Assembly: GCA_943323675.2 (NCBI GenBank)
Contig: CALPIR020000016.1
Coordinates: forward strand, 1-18,716
Direction of reading: 5' to 3'
DNA from: Chitinophaga pinensis
Lineage (GTDB): Bacteria; Bacteroidota; Bacteroidia; UKL13-3
DNA: 18,716 nucleotides
The notes under the pieces were generated by a model. That model worked only from the letters and a program-made list of their open reading frames with translations, did not search any database and was not told the DNA's origin. A program made the position numbers and the translations under genes. Of this stretch, positions 1 to 8,855 are shown one piece after another. How positions within the stretch are numbered: the first letter of the stretch is position 1; every line of letters begins with the position of its first letter.

Positions 1-476
1 AAACCTAAATAACCTTTAAAACGAGCGCTATCCAATAAACCACCCATACCAATGATGCGATTTTTAGGTATACCACTGGCTTTAAGTGCAAGGTAAGTCA
101 TGGTATCCATTGGGTTTGATACCACTACTATAATTGCATTTGGAGAGTGTTTCAACACGTTTTCAGTAACGGTTTTAACGATATTAGCATTTGTACCGAT
201 TAACTCTTCACGAGTCATACCCGGTTTACGAGGAATACCCGAAGTAATAACCACCACATCTGAATTAGCTGTTTTGCTGTAATCGTTTGTGGTACCACTA
301 ACGCGGGTTTTCATGCCTAATAAAGAAGTGGTTTGGTAAATATCTAACGCTTTACCTTCTGCAAAACCTTCTTTTACGTCTAATAAAACTACTTCGTCTG
401 CTAACTCGCGGTAAGCAATAACATCAGCAGTTGTAGCACCAACTGCACCTGCTCCGATAACTGATACTTTTGTCAT
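1..476 (-). CDS. mdh: Malate dehydrogenase, 5' part (cut by window edge)
   Basis: NAD-dependent malate dehydrogenase, which interconverts malate and oxaloacetate in the TCA cycle in the cytoplasm. About 158 N-terminal residues are present; the gene runs off the left edge. The Rossmann loop GAGAVG is at residues 8-13, and Asp33 at the end of the second beta strand indicates NAD preference. The segment GIPRKPGMTR (80-89) carries the two arginines that bind the dicarboxylate substrate, and SNPMD follows near residue 120. The later segment GMGGLLDSARF is typical of the LDH-like malate dehydrogenases rather than lactate dehydrogenase. The ATG at 474-476 starts immediately before TKVSVIGAG, as usual for the family. 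It is preceded by a 167-base gap holding a plausible promoter, so it is probably transcribed separately from the CoA-transferase genes upstream. The catalytic His lies beyond the window. Confidence 0.95.
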   Translation of the reverse strand, partial: MTKVSVIGAGAVGATTADVIAYRELADEVVLLDVKEGFAEGKALDIYQTTSLLGMKTRVSGTTNDYSKTANSDVVVITSGIPRKPGMTREELIGTNANIVKTVTENVLKHSPNAIIVVVSNPMDTMTYLALKASGIPKNRIIGMGGLLDSARFKGYLG

Positions 477-521
477 GTTGTATATTGTGATTAATTAAAT
501 TGTATAATTTTTAACGTGATG

Positions 522-551
522 CGAAAATAAGCATGCTAAGCAGAATCCAAA
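522..551 (-). promoter_or_regulatory. Putative Bacteroidota-type promoter of mdh
   Basis: On the minus strand TTTG (548-551) is followed after 18 bases by TATTTTCG (522-529), one mismatch from the TAnnTTTG element of the Bacteroidota primary sigma factor. Transcription would start near 516, giving a leader of about 40 bases before the mdh ATG at 476. This is a pattern match only. Confidence 0.45.
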
Positions 552-643
552 ATGATAGTTTTCAGATTTAAAAGTATTTTCGTTTACGTGTTTATGGGTT
601 GATGGATACCAAACAAAATTGAGATTTTGATTATTAATACTTC

Positions 644-1300
644 CTAATCAATGCTCATTTCTCTTACATCATCGGCAATAACCAAGCGGCCTAACGTCTT
701 TTCTTTGATGTAATCTAAACCAACACCCGGAGCGTATTCAATACATTTAAACCCTTCTGCTGTAATATCAAACACCCCTAACTCGGTAACTACTTTTTTT
801 ACGCAACCTAAACCAGTAATGGGTAAACTGCATTTATTAAGTAATTTACTTTCGCCTGCTTTGTTTACATGTTGCATGGCTACAATAATATTTTTCGCAC
901 TGGCTACCAAATCCATAGCACCACCCATTCCTTTAACCATTTTACCTGGAATTTTCCAATTGGCAATATCCCCGTTATCTGCCACTTCCATTGCGCCTAA
1001 TACGGTTAAATCTACACGTCCGCTACGGATCATCCCGAAACTCATGGCACTATCAAAAAAGCTTGAACCTTTTGTGGTAGTTACAGTTTGTTTGCCTGCA
1101 TTAATTAAATCGGCATCTACATCTTCTTCAAAAGGAAAAGGACCAATACCCAACAATCCATTTTCTGATTGCAAGATTACCTCAATACCATGAGGTACAT
1201 AATTGGCTACTAATGTAGGTATACCAATACCTAAGTTTACATAGTAACCATCTTGTAATTCTTTTGCGATACGTTTCGCTATACCAAATTTATCCAGCAT
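644..1300 (-). CDS. scoB: 3-oxoacid CoA-transferase, subunit B
   Basis: Beta subunit of succinyl-CoA:3-ketoacid CoA-transferase, which moves CoA between succinate and acetoacetate in ketone-body or branched-chain degradation. The 218-residue length is normal for a separate subunit B. The catalytic glutamate that forms the enzyme-CoA thioester is Glu46 in the motif SENGLLG. NLGIGIPT (22-29) and GGAMDL are further family motifs. It lies 18 bases downstream of the subunit A gene, so the two are surely co-transcribed and give a heteromeric enzyme. Acetoacetate versus another 3-oxoacid (for instance 3-oxoadipate) as substrate cannot be settled from the sequence; the general succinyl-CoA:acetoacetate type is the best fit. 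The 167 bases after its stop show no strong terminator, only weak short inverted repeats. Confidence 0.93.
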   Translation of the reverse strand: MLDKFGIAKRIAKELQDGYYVNLGIGIPTLVANYVPHGIEVILQSENGLLGIGPFPFEEDVDADLINAGKQTVTTTKGSSFFDSAMSFGMIRSGRVDLTVLGAMEVADNGDIANWKIPGKMVKGMGGAMDLVASAKNIIVAMQHVNKAGESKLLNKCSLPITGLGCVKKVVTELGVFDITAEGFKCIEYAPGVGLDYIKEKTLGRLVIADDVREMSID

Positions 1301-1318
1301 GTTTTTGTGTGTTAATGT

Positions 1319-2017
1319 TTAGCGTTTAGTTACGGTAACTTGCTCAATGCGTTTTTCGTAATTAACACCTTTAAAAATTCGATTTACATAAATACCAGGA
1401 GTATGAATCATATCAGGATCTAACTCTCCAGGTTGAACCAACTCCTCCACCTCTACGATGGTGATTTTACCGGCCATTGCCATTAATGGATTAAAATTAC
1501 GCGAGGTAGCGCGGAAAATTAAATTTCCGTGTGTATCGCCCTTCCAAGCTTTAACTATTGCAAAGTCGCTTTTAAAGGCATGTTCCATTAAATAGGTTTT
1601 ACCATCAAACTCACGTGTTTCTTTGCCTTCGGCTACTTCTGTTCCAACTCCTGCAGGAGTATATATGGCAGGAATTCCATAGCCTGCTGCCATGCAACGT
1701 GTTGCCAAGGTTCCCTGAGGGATTAACTCCACTTCTAGCTCACCACTTAACAACTGCCTTTCGAACTCCGCATTTTCGCCAACATAAGAAGCAATCATTT
1801 TTTTTACTTGACGTGTTTTAAGCATCAATCCAATTCCGAAATCATCAACCCCAGCATTGTTACTTATACAGGTTAAGTTTTTTATGCCTTTATTAACCAA
1901 AGCCGTAATACTGTTCTCCGGGATACCACACAAGCCGAATCCTCCAAGCATAATGGTAGCTCCATCTGTAATGTCTATAATTGCCTCTTCGGCATTTTTT
2001 ACAACTTTCTTTAACAT
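1319..2017 (-). CDS. scoA: 3-oxoacid CoA-transferase, subunit A
   Basis: Alpha subunit of the same CoA-transferase as the gene that follows; it supplies most of the CoA-binding fold. The protein has 232 residues from the chosen start. Motifs seen are GGFGLCGIPEN (25-35), the segment PQGTLATRCMAAGYGIPA in the middle, and SRNFNPLMAMAG towards the C terminus. I chose the ATG at 2015-2017 (MLKKVVKNAEE) because family members begin there. A TTG ten codons upstream (2045-2047) would also be in frame, but it adds a stretch the family lacks and overlaps the A-rich leader. The gap to clpS upstream is 56 bases, so it may be read through from the clpS operon or have its own promoter; no clear promoter was seen. 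Confidence 0.93.
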   Translation of the reverse strand: MLKKVVKNAEEAIIDITDGATIMLGGFGLCGIPENSITALVNKGIKNLTCISNNAGVDDFGIGLMLKTRQVKKMIASYVGENAEFERQLLSGELEVELIPQGTLATRCMAAGYGIPAIYTPAGVGTEVAEGKETREFDGKTYLMEHAFKSDFAIVKAWKGDTHGNLIFRATSRNFNPLMAMAGKITIVEVEELVQPGELDPDMIHTPGIYVNRIFKGVNYEKRIEQVTVTKR

Positions 2018-2073
2018 GTGTTTTGTTTTAAAACCTAAAATCTTCAATAATTATACAAATGAAAGAAGGTTAA

Positions 2074-2352
2074 TTAATCGCCAATGGTTGCGTTTAAACC
2101 TTCATCAAGTAAAGCCTGGCACATGGCTATTAAATCGCCACGAGCACCTGTTTTAACCGTGGCTTTACCCTTGGTGTGAACCAACAAAGCACATTGTTCT
2201 GCTTGCAACTCATCGTGTTTGCAAATACGCACCAAACAATCAATTACATGATCGAAAGTATTGATATCGTCATTATGTAAAACTAACTTCTGACGGTCGG
2301 TAACTTCGTCCAATACTTCGGCTAATTCTTCTTCAATTAAAAACTCTCTCAT
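2074..2352 (-). CDS. clpS: ATP-dependent Clp protease adaptor ClpS
   Basis: ClpS binds the N-terminal domain of ClpA/ClpC and delivers N-end-rule substrates to the ClpAP/ClpCP protease in the cytoplasm. At 92 residues it is a typical single-domain ClpS with a short N-terminal extension. The core begins at LVLHNDDINTFDHVI, whose Asn-Asp-Asp and Thr-Phe residues form the conserved N-degron pocket entrance. The segment ALLVHTKGKATVKTG includes the His-x-x-Gly region of the family. It starts 6 bases after the plsY stop, so it is probably part of the operon with plsY and the large exported protein. Nothing links these functions directly; the arrangement looks like packing of housekeeping genes. 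Confidence 0.93.
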   Translation of the reverse strand: MREFLIEEELAEVLDEVTDRQKLVLHNDDINTFDHVIDCLVRICKHDELQAEQCALLVHTKGKATVKTGARGDLIAMCQALLDEGLNATIGD

Positions 2353-2358
2353 AATGCA

Positions 2359-3006
2359 CTAACTTTTTAACTGCGTAGGTTTTTTGGCCAAAGAAAAGCG
2401 GCTTTCTTCCCCTTTTCTTAATCGTTTAATATTGCTTCGATGGGTGTATACAACCAACACGCCAACAACCATACAAAAGTACACTAAATTTTTTTCCTCC
2501 CAATGGTGTATCAAACCAGCATAAAGCGGACTAATTAAACCTGATAACATAGAACCTACTGATATGTATTTGGTTATGGCCACAATAACAACAAAAGTAA
2601 CAAAGCATGCTAAAGCCAACATCCAATCCATTCCTGCCACTACACCAATTACTGTTGCTATTCCTTTGCCACCTCTAAAACCAGCAAAAACAGGGTAAAT
2701 GTGCCCTAATACGGCCAAGGCGCCAAACAACATTTTGTATTCCATCATGTGGTTTGTATTCAAAATCAATCCTGGCCAAAACACCAAACTTGCTGCTATA
2801 AATCCTTTCAATAAATCGAGAAACAAAACTGTAAATCCAGCAGGTTTACCTAGCACGCGTAAAGTATTGGTTGCACCCGCATTTCCACTTCCGTGTTCAC
2901 GCACATCGACCCCAAAAAATGCTTTACCAATCCAAACACTATTAGGTATAGCACCCAATAGATAAGCAGTTAAACAAGCTATGGCAATTAAAATTTGTTG
3001 GTTCAT
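2359..3006 (-). CDS. plsY: Glycerol-3-phosphate acyltransferase PlsY
   Basis: Inner-membrane enzyme that transfers an acyl group from acyl-phosphate to glycerol-3-phosphate, making lysophosphatidic acid, the first step of phospholipid synthesis. The length of 215 residues and several hydrophobic segments fit the family. The first loop motif GSGNAGATN is at 39-47, and the glycine-rich second motif around GHIYPVFAGFRGGKGIAT is at 101-118, both conserved active-site loops. The ATG at 3004-3006 lies one base after the stop of the 1452-residue gene and is probably translationally coupled to it. clpS starts 6 bases downstream. The tight coupling places the unknown large protein in an envelope-lipid context, though gene order alone does not prove a shared pathway. 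Confidence 0.95.
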   Translation of the reverse strand: MNQQILIAIACLTAYLLGAIPNSVWIGKAFFGVDVREHGSGNAGATNTLRVLGKPAGFTVLFLDLLKGFIAASLVFWPGLILNTNHMMEYKMLFGALAVLGHIYPVFAGFRGGKGIATVIGVVAGMDWMLALACFVTFVVIVAITKYISVGSMLSGLISPLYAGLIHHWEEKNLVYFCMVVGVLVVYTHRSNIKRLRKGEESRFSLAKKPTQLKS

Positions 3007-3007
3007 G

Positions 3008-6000
3008 TTATTTTTTATTTGAGGCGCGTAAAAACTGGTTCTTGGCCGATATGTTGGCTAAGCGAAGTTTATAATCGTCCTTTTTAGAAATTTTATCAAT
3101 ATTATCCTTAATCAATTTATTATACAAGGCATCAGATCCAACCGTATACATAACTCCTTTTTGGAATTTAAAGTAATACCAACTTCCAGCTATGCTTTGA
3201 ATAAACAAGGTAAAGTCGTCACCACTTCTACGTTTTATCAATTCCATCTTTCCTTTCACTTTGCGTTCAAGCTTATATTTATCAAATGAATTAATACCGA
3301 TATCACCTTCCGATTGCAAAGATTTAGTAAGTGGATTCCATTTCATATTTAACTCTGATATGAAAATCGTTTTCTCCAAGTTATTAATCAATTTAATGGT
3401 GTTGTCTTCTTGAATCTCATCTACCACACGTTTTATATTTTTATCATCCACTAACTCGGCCAAAGCCTTACTTAAAAATGGCGCATCAAACTTTGGTGTT
3501 TCTGCCGCTAAAGATTGATCTGTTAAAGAATCATGCATAGCCCTTAAAGCAGGTTGTGGAAATGGAAAATTGAGTAACATCACCAAATTCATTCTGAAAC
3601 TGGTATCCACTAAACTGTAGTATAATTGGCCTGCACTGCTAACTTCAAACTTGGTTGTTTCATAACCCAAATTAACCCTGCCTTCTCCTGTAATACTTCT
3701 CTTTTCTTCGTTTACTACCATTAAGTTTCCTTTGTATGAGTTGTTAAATAGTTTTTCAAAACTACCCATCTTAAACTCACTATTTTTTTCATCGTAAAAC
3801 AAGGTACCTTCTACTTTAAGTAATTCTGGATCGCTTTGGTTACGCTTACGTGTAAAGAACATGGTGTACACATGAGCCGAGTCGTTACTTATATTAAACC
3901 CATTATAAATGGTTTGCTGGTTCATGTTTTTAGTTGGCGATTTTACATTGATGTATACCGAATCGGGATTAACTACAGCAGCATTTCTAAACCAATCGGT
4001 TTTAGGTAGGGGTAATTTATGTATAGGCAAGAAATAACCATCATATTCTAAGTTTTTAACTACAGAAGTTAACACGGCATTACCTCTAAATTGAATTTTA
4101 GGACCAACATAGAACTTAATGGTGTCTGGTATATATGATTTACCAATAAGTTGATGTGCTTTATTGATGTAAATTTCGTTCATGAAAAATTTCTGCACGT
4201 TTTTCTTTTTATCAACGTATTCATATTTACCAGTTCCTAATACATTAAACTTACCTGCAATTTTAATGCTTACGCTATCAATTTTATGAAAACGATTAAT
4301 GGTATCGGCCTGTATTTTAGCGCGATTCAACAGATCCATATCGGCACTTCCTCTGATAGTTGTTTTGTTGCTATCAGGAAAAACTTGTGCATCGCCCACA
4401 GCAATAAAAGGAACCTTTTTGGCATACATAGTAAAGTCTTTTATGGCTAGCGTAGTAACCGATGTGGTAAACTTTAACGCATCTTGTTGCGGATGGGTAG
4501 ATACCAAATACGTATTATTACCATCAGGCATGGCCGATTTAAAATCAATTGTTTTAGGATCCATGCGCCAGAAAAATTCATCAAACGAACCAGCATATAA
4601 GTTGTAATTAAAGAAAGAATTGAGGATGCCTTTTTCATTGTATTTAAAATCGCCCAGCCTATTTTCTAAATCAACCCTCGCATGAACAGATGACGAACTA
4701 AAGGCAAACTTTGTTGAATCTTTTAAATCAAATAATTTAAAAAATGCATCATCGCTTAAAATTTGATCAGGTTGTAACCAAAAGTCAAACGAAGTTAATT
4801 GTGCTTCTTCCACATTAATTGCACCCTTTGCATGCATGCTACCGGGTGTATAAATAATAGTTCCATCAAGTGTGGCTCTGTTATTACTAAATGGTATTAA
4901 GGCTTCGGTACGCGTAACCAACATCGTATCCTGGTAAGGAATCCAATGGTTATATATGTTAGTGGCTACTACATCAGGATAAATACCTGTTCGCTTATTA
5001 TCAAATGTTTTACACTGCCCATTTAAAGAATCGAGCAACATCACAAATTGATCTGATTTAGAAACAGATGCCAAATAATTAATTTCTCCTGCTCCAAAAA
5101 ACCCTTCATCACTCAATGATAAATCAACGAACCCACGTCCTTTTCCACCATACATTGGATAACCAACATCGTTACGTTTTAATTTAAACCCTAACGACTT
5201 ATCGGGCTGGAGGTACAATGCATATTTTAAATCGGGAATAATACCGCCAGAAACTAAGGTTCCAGCCAACGACATTTTTTCTAAGTCCAACTCATTCAAA
5301 CTATCCATGGTAAATGGTTCTACGTCAAAATAAAATCGGTTTTTGTCATATACACCTTGCTGGGTAGCCTGTTTATCGTAATAAACCTTAGAACCTACAT
5401 CGGATTTAAAAATAGGGTATCCAGGAAATTTCTTTCGCCCACTTTTGTTGAACGGATGATCAATTGCCAATGTACCATAAATGTTTTGAAGCGCACTTTT
5501 AATAGGTAAATCTACCCCTAGTTTTGAATCACGAAACAAAAACTTCATCGAATCCACGTTATTTAAACGTACTTGAAAAGAAGTGTAGTCGAAACTAAAA
5601 CCGTTGCCATAAAAATCAGCCTTACCTGCACGCAATTTGCCCGAAAAATCCATGTTGCGATTCTTCTTTAATGTTACCCGTTGATCACGTGGAATGATGT
5701 AAACATTTTGCGAATCGCTAAAATAAAACTGAGGCACACCTTCAATTTGCAAATCGCTATTAATTAAACTAATGGATGCATTAGGCACTTGTTTCCCAAT
5801 TACGGATAAGAATGTAATTGCATCATAATCTGTTGACCCATAATGCGCATTTACATAATCCTTTAATTTTCGTTTTTCGGTAACATAATCACGTTTTTCA
5901 TCAAACGTTACAAAACCATAATCGTTTAATTCAATCATTTGCTGCCTGATGGCACTTGGGTCGCTCTTGAAATTAGCTGCGTAATCCTTTATACTAAATC

Positions 6001-7366
6001 CGGTGATGTTGCGCTTCTCTAAATATAATTTAACGCGTTGTAAAGGATTATAACCTAACATGCCTTGAATACGCTCGTACCTTACATCCCTAAAATAATT
6101 TACCGACTCAAACCTGGCTGGTTCATCATCGTTAATCATATCAATATCGATTGATGGATTGTTTAAGTCCCATTTGATTTCATCGCAATAAAATTCTACT
6201 TTGTGGTAACTGTCGTAAAAAGGTGTGCTACTAACCCCTTGGCGTTTATTTCTATACAATGAAATGTATTCGTTACCAATTTTATAATTAACCTCCAATT
6301 GCGGGTGATAAATAGAATCCTTCTCGAGGTAAATAGAAACCGCTGCTTTTAGGGTTGCAATTTTATCATTGCGTAAAATCATTTCTTTAGCTGCTATGCG
6401 CAACACGGGTTTATTCTTAAAATAAAAAACAAAATCAGCCGTGGTGCTATCGCCACCCCTAAACATAATTTCATCGCCACGCATACCAAAACCACCCGAG
6501 TATTTACCTCTCCCAAAACTTAGTTGGTTAAAGTTTTTGATGTACGAATCGAATTGTGGATACAACGATTTATTACCTGCTGATTTGGCCATGGCCCTAT
6601 CAGATAATTTACCTAAGAGGGGAGTATTTAGCAAGCCCACATAATTAAACATGGCCGAATCTGCGTTTAGCGTGCCATCTGCTAAGTTGAGTTTATATCC
6701 TTTTAAATCACAAAAAACCTTCGCACTATCCAAACCCACACGTGTAAAATCTGTACGTCCGCCTCGTCCGTACCACATGTCTTTGGCTGCATCATAAGTG
6801 CCTGAGGTACGGTAAATTTCCAAAGTATCACCGGGTGTTATACCATATAAATCGGTATTCTTAAAAACAAATAATGGTGTGGTTTTACTAGTAAAATCTA
6901 CATCCAAATTGGTGGTGGTCCAATTGATACCTGTTGTTTGCAACAGTACTTTATCATACAATACATTGCGTGAAATTTGCAAGAAATTATAACACTCATC
7001 TTTGCCCTGATTGAATGCTTTTTCGGTGGCTTTGTGCCAATTATCAAACTTAGAAACCAAACCATTCACCACCAATCCATTAATGGCATTAAAGTAATTT
7101 TCGAAATGTGGGCTGGGTTGATAGTTGTAGCTTAACATTTGGTTGGTAAGCCTTATTACTTGTATTTTTTGGTTGTTGGTAAACTTACCCGAGTTGTAAT
7201 AGCTGATAAATTCGGCCACAGCATCTTTTGCTTTACTGCTTCCACTTGCATCAAAATAATCATCTAAATCGTTTGGATATTGCAGCACATCAAAGCTAAA
7301 ACTGCGCTGGGCATGCGCAACAAGAGCAAAACTGATGATTGAAATTAAAATTACGAGCTTCTTCAT
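3008..7366 (-). CDS. Very large exported protein of unknown function (1452 aa)
   Basis: I do not recognise the family, although its style matches the large conserved hypothetical proteins of Bacteroidota. An N-terminal signal peptide of about 19 residues (MKKL, a hydrophobic core, then AHAQ) ends in a likely signal peptidase I site, so the product is periplasmic or outer-membrane. No further membrane helix and no lipobox is evident. After a mostly helical first section of roughly 130 residues the sequence becomes a long run of short alternating polar/hydrophobic stretches rich in Asp, Asn, Lys, Tyr and Phe, suggesting extended beta structure. The C-terminal 150 residues are more charged and helical and end in NKK. 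There is no T9SS-type or obvious beta-barrel C-terminal signature. It is the first gene of a tight operon with plsY (1-base gap) and clpS, and follows the tpiA terminator. A structural, scaffold or envelope-transport role is possible but unproven. Confidence 0.85.
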   Translation of the reverse strand: MKKLVILISIISFALVAHAQRSFSFDVLQYPNDLDDYFDASGSSKAKDAVAEFISYYNSGKFTNNQKIQVIRLTNQMLSYNYQPSPHFENYFNAINGLVVNGLVSKFDNWHKATEKAFNQGKDECYNFLQISRNVLYDKVLLQTTGINWTTTNLDVDFTSKTTPLFVFKNTDLYGITPGDTLEIYRTSGTYDAAKDMWYGRGGRTDFTRVGLDSAKVFCDLKGYKLNLADGTLNADSAMFNYVGLLNTPLLGKLSDRAMAKSAGNKSLYPQFDSYIKNFNQLSFGRGKYSGGFGMRGDEIMFRGGDSTTADFVFYFKNKPVLRIAAKEMILRNDKIATLKAAVSIYLEKDSIYHPQLEVNYKIGNEYISLYRNKRQGVSSTPFYDSYHKVEFYCDEIKWDLNNPSIDIDMINDDEPARFESVNYFRDVRYERIQGMLGYNPLQRVKLYLEKRNITGFSIKDYAANFKSDPSAIRQQMIELNDYGFVTFDEKRDYVTEKRKLKDYVNAHYGSTDYDAITFLSVIGKQVPNASISLINSDLQIEGVPQFYFSDSQNVYIIPRDQRVTLKKNRNMDFSGKLRAGKADFYGNGFSFDYTSFQVRLNNVDSMKFLFRDSKLGVDLPIKSALQNIYGTLAIDHPFNKSGRKKFPGYPIFKSDVGSKVYYDKQATQQGVYDKNRFYFDVEPFTMDSLNELDLEKMSLAGTLVSGGIIPDLKYALYLQPDKSLGFKLKRNDVGYPMYGGKGRGFVDLSLSDEGFFGAGEINYLASVSKSDQFVMLLDSLNGQCKTFDNKRTGIYPDVVATNIYNHWIPYQDTMLVTRTEALIPFSNNRATLDGTIIYTPGSMHAKGAINVEEAQLTSFDFWLQPDQILSDDAFFKLFDLKDSTKFAFSSSSVHARVDLENRLGDFKYNEKGILNSFFNYNLYAGSFDEFFWRMDPKTIDFKSAMPDGNNTYLVSTHPQQDALKFTTSVTTLAIKDFTMYAKKVPFIAVGDAQVFPDSNKTTIRGSADMDLLNRAKIQADTINRFHKIDSVSIKIAGKFNVLGTGKYEYVDKKKNVQKFFMNEIYINKAHQLIGKSYIPDTIKFYVGPKIQFRGNAVLTSVVKNLEYDGYFLPIHKLPLPKTDWFRNAAVVNPDSVYINVKSPTKNMNQQTIYNGFNISNDSAHVYTMFFTRKRNQSDPELLKVEGTLFYDEKNSEFKMGSFEKLFNNSYKGNLMVVNEEKRSITGEGRVNLGYETTKFEVSSAGQLYYSLVDTSFRMNLVMLLNFPFPQPALRAMHDSLTDQSLAAETPKFDAPFLSKALAELVDDKNIKRVVDEIQEDNTIKLINNLEKTIFISELNMKWNPLTKSLQSEGDIGINSFDKYKLERKVKGKMELIKRRSGDDFTLFIQSIAGSWYYFKFQKGVMYTVGSDALYNKLIKDNIDKISKKDDYKLRLANISAKNQFLRASNKK

Positions 7367-7436
7367 GTTTACAAAAACGTATGAAGTGGCAATTTACTGT
7401 TTTACTTGTTTTGTTTTTGGGAGTTTTTCCCACAAA

Positions 7437-7464
7437 AAAAGTCGAACATTATTGCTCGACTTTT
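7437..7464 (-). terminator. Intrinsic terminator downstream of tpiA
   Basis: AAAAGTCGA (7437-7445) pairs with TCGACTTTT (7456-7464), a 9-bp stem with a 10-base loop. Read on the minus strand it ends in a run of seven T (7434-7440) and lies 20 bases after the tpiA stop. It separates tpiA from the operon of the large exported protein. Confidence 0.85.
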
Positions 7465-7484
7465 ATTATAATTTTTCATTAAAT

Positions 7485-8249
7485 CTACTTCATTGCTTTT
7501 ACAATATCTACAAAGCTGCGGCTTTGCAATGCTGCACCACCAACCAAAGCACCATCAATATCGGGTGCAGAGAATAACTCAACTGCATTCTCAGCTTTTA
7601 CACTTCCGCCATATTGTATGGTTAAATTATCAGCTACTTGGTTGTTGTAATGCTCGCACACCAAACCACGAATAAACGCATGCACTTCTTGTGCTTGTGC
7701 TGTACTGGCCGTTTTGCCTGTACCAATAGCCCAAACCGGTTCGTATGCAATTACTACGTTTGCAAATTGTTCGGCAGTTAAATGAAACAAACCTTCGCTT
7801 ACTTGCTTTTTCAATACATCAAAGTGCGTGTTGCTTTCGCGTTCTTCTAATGTTTCGCCACAGCAATAAATAGCTGTTAAATTATTTTTTAACACCGCAT
7901 CTACCTTACGTGCCAACCAATCGTTGGTTTCGTTAAAGTATTGTCTGCGCTCACTATGACCAATGATTACATACTCGGCACCACAGCTTTTAATCATACC
8001 GGCACTTACTTCACCTGTATATGCACCGCTATCGTGGTTGCTGCAATTTTGTGCGCCACTAAAAATATTTCTACTATCGGCTACCATGCGGCTAACTGCG
8101 TTAATATGAACAAACGGAGGAATAATAACCACTTGTGCACTTCCGCTGTATTCATCTTTAACCATACCCGCAATCTCGGTAACTAAAGCCATACCTTCAT
8201 CAAAGGTTTTATTCATTTTCCAGTTACCTGCTATAATTTTCTTTCTCAT
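7485..8249 (-). CDS. tpiA: Triosephosphate isomerase
   Basis: Interconverts dihydroxyacetone phosphate and glyceraldehyde-3-phosphate in glycolysis and gluconeogenesis in the cytoplasm. The 254-residue TIM barrel has all catalytic residues: Lys11 in AGNWKMNK, His98 in IIGHSERR and Glu170 in AYEPVWAIGTG, followed by the mobile loop 6. The phosphate-binding segments IQYGGSV and DGALVGGAAL are intact near the C terminus. The ATG at 8247-8249 gives the standard N terminus. It is followed by a good intrinsic terminator and preceded by AT-rich repeat DNA with no clear promoter match, so it appears to be a single-gene unit. In many Bacteroidota, as I recall, tpiA sits beside the DoxX and DUF1599 genes; here those are about 7 kb away, with the accessory island between them. 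Confidence 0.97.
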   Translation of the reverse strand: MRKKIIAGNWKMNKTFDEGMALVTEIAGMVKDEYSGSAQVVIIPPFVHINAVSRMVADSRNIFSGAQNCSNHDSGAYTGEVSAGMIKSCGAEYVIIGHSERRQYFNETNDWLARKVDAVLKNNLTAIYCCGETLEERESNTHFDVLKKQVSEGLFHLTAEQFANVVIAYEPVWAIGTGKTASTAQAQEVHAFIRGLVCEHYNNQVADNLTIQYGGSVKAENAVELFSAPDIDGALVGGAALQSRSFVDIVKAMK

Positions 8250-8250
8250 G

Positions 8251-8310
8251 TTATTTAGTTATTAGTTGATAGGTTATTGGTTTATTATTAGGTTATTAGT
8301 TGATTAGTTA
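8251..8310. repeat. Degenerate AT-rich tandem repeat before tpiA
   Basis: GTTATTAGTTGAT occurs at 8258-8270 and again at 8292-8304, within a run of imperfect TTATTAGTT/GGTTATTGG-like units that abuts the tpiA start codon. A similar string (CAATTAGCCAATCAATTATT-like) lies at 14172-14200. It probably forms the untranslated leader of tpiA; no function is visible. Confidence 0.5.
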
Positions 8311-8341
8311 CAAATTGATTGGCCGCAGGTACAGACCGCAG

Positions 8342-8357
8342 CCCCGAGTGCTCGGGG
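8342..8357. repeat. GC-rich palindrome, member of an interspersed family
   Basis: CCCCGAGTGCTCGGGG is a 7-bp perfect inverted repeat around a 2-base centre, strikingly GC-rich for this AT-rich DNA. Related palindromes occur at 13558-13573 and 13827-13845, always between genes. There is no T-run beside it, so it is not a typical terminator. Confidence 0.6.
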
Positions 8358-8518
8358 TATTTATGGTTTGAGGTTTCCAACATCTAACTTCCAGCCTCTA
8401 GCCTTAAACTGCGAAAATAACAAAAATATGATGAGCACAACTTACTTATTGAATGGTTTTATCCTGCATTACGTCCATTTACCTAATAATCATAATTTTA
8501 CTATCAACCACTACACCC

Positions 8519-8842
8519 TCAACAACCAAACTGATCAGCATACTGAAAAGTCATGTAAGGCCCCTCTGTTCGCCTGCCCGGCTCCTCGTATTGGCCATAA
8601 CCTGAAATTAGGCCACCTAAACCCAACCATTTTAGTAAACGCGAAAAAATACCAGCCAGTTGTTGTTGGGTAAGTTTATTAAACTGCTGTGGGGTTATGT
8701 GCAATTCTTGCTCTGCGTAGTTACGCATAAATAGTTCATCAACTAAATCGCTATTGTGAACATATCTTTTAGGATTGGCAAAAGATGATGTTGCAAAAAA
8801 TGCTTGCATTGCAAGCATTATGAGTAAAGCTAGTTTTTTCAT
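8519..8842 (-). CDS. Small secreted protein, cassette copy 1 (family A)
   Basis: 107 residues, family not recognised. It starts with a signal peptide (MKKLALLIMLAM, then SFA at about 20-22), leaving a mature protein of about 85 residues and no lipobox. The core reads DELF, RNYAEQELHITPQQFN, then an amphipathic glycine-rich stretch SRLLKWLGLGGLISGYG and the polar tail EEPGRRTEG; this copy continues about 14 residues further and ends in Cys. The core is shared with the product of 9559-9846, and 81 bases (8573-8653) are identical between the two genes. The gene starts 13 bases after the stop of the lipoprotein gene upstream, implying co-translation. The short hydrophobic/glycine helix could be membrane-active, but that is a guess. 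No terminator was found after it. Confidence 0.75.
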   Translation of the reverse strand: MKKLALLIMLAMQAFFATSSFANPKRYVHNSDLVDELFMRNYAEQELHITPQQFNKLTQQQLAGIFSRLLKWLGLGGLISGYGQYEEPGRRTEGPYMTFQYADQFGC

Positions 8843-8855
8843 AAAATTGCAGTTA

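Noticed and set aside
100..282. Open frame on the plus strand
   Set aside because: It is the antisense shadow of malate dehydrogenase, which has full family motifs on the minus strand.
819..1193. 124-codon plus-strand open frame
   Set aside because: Antisense to scoB, whose catalytic motif and family length are clear; the plus-strand product has no recognisable features.
2018..2047. TTG start adding ten residues to ScoA
   Set aside because: The family starts at the downstream ATG (2017), and the added residues are translated leader.
8368..8673. 101-codon plus-strand open frame
   Set aside because: Antisense to the small secreted protein gene and reaching into low-complexity DNA; the minus-strand frame is conserved between copies and has a signal peptide.
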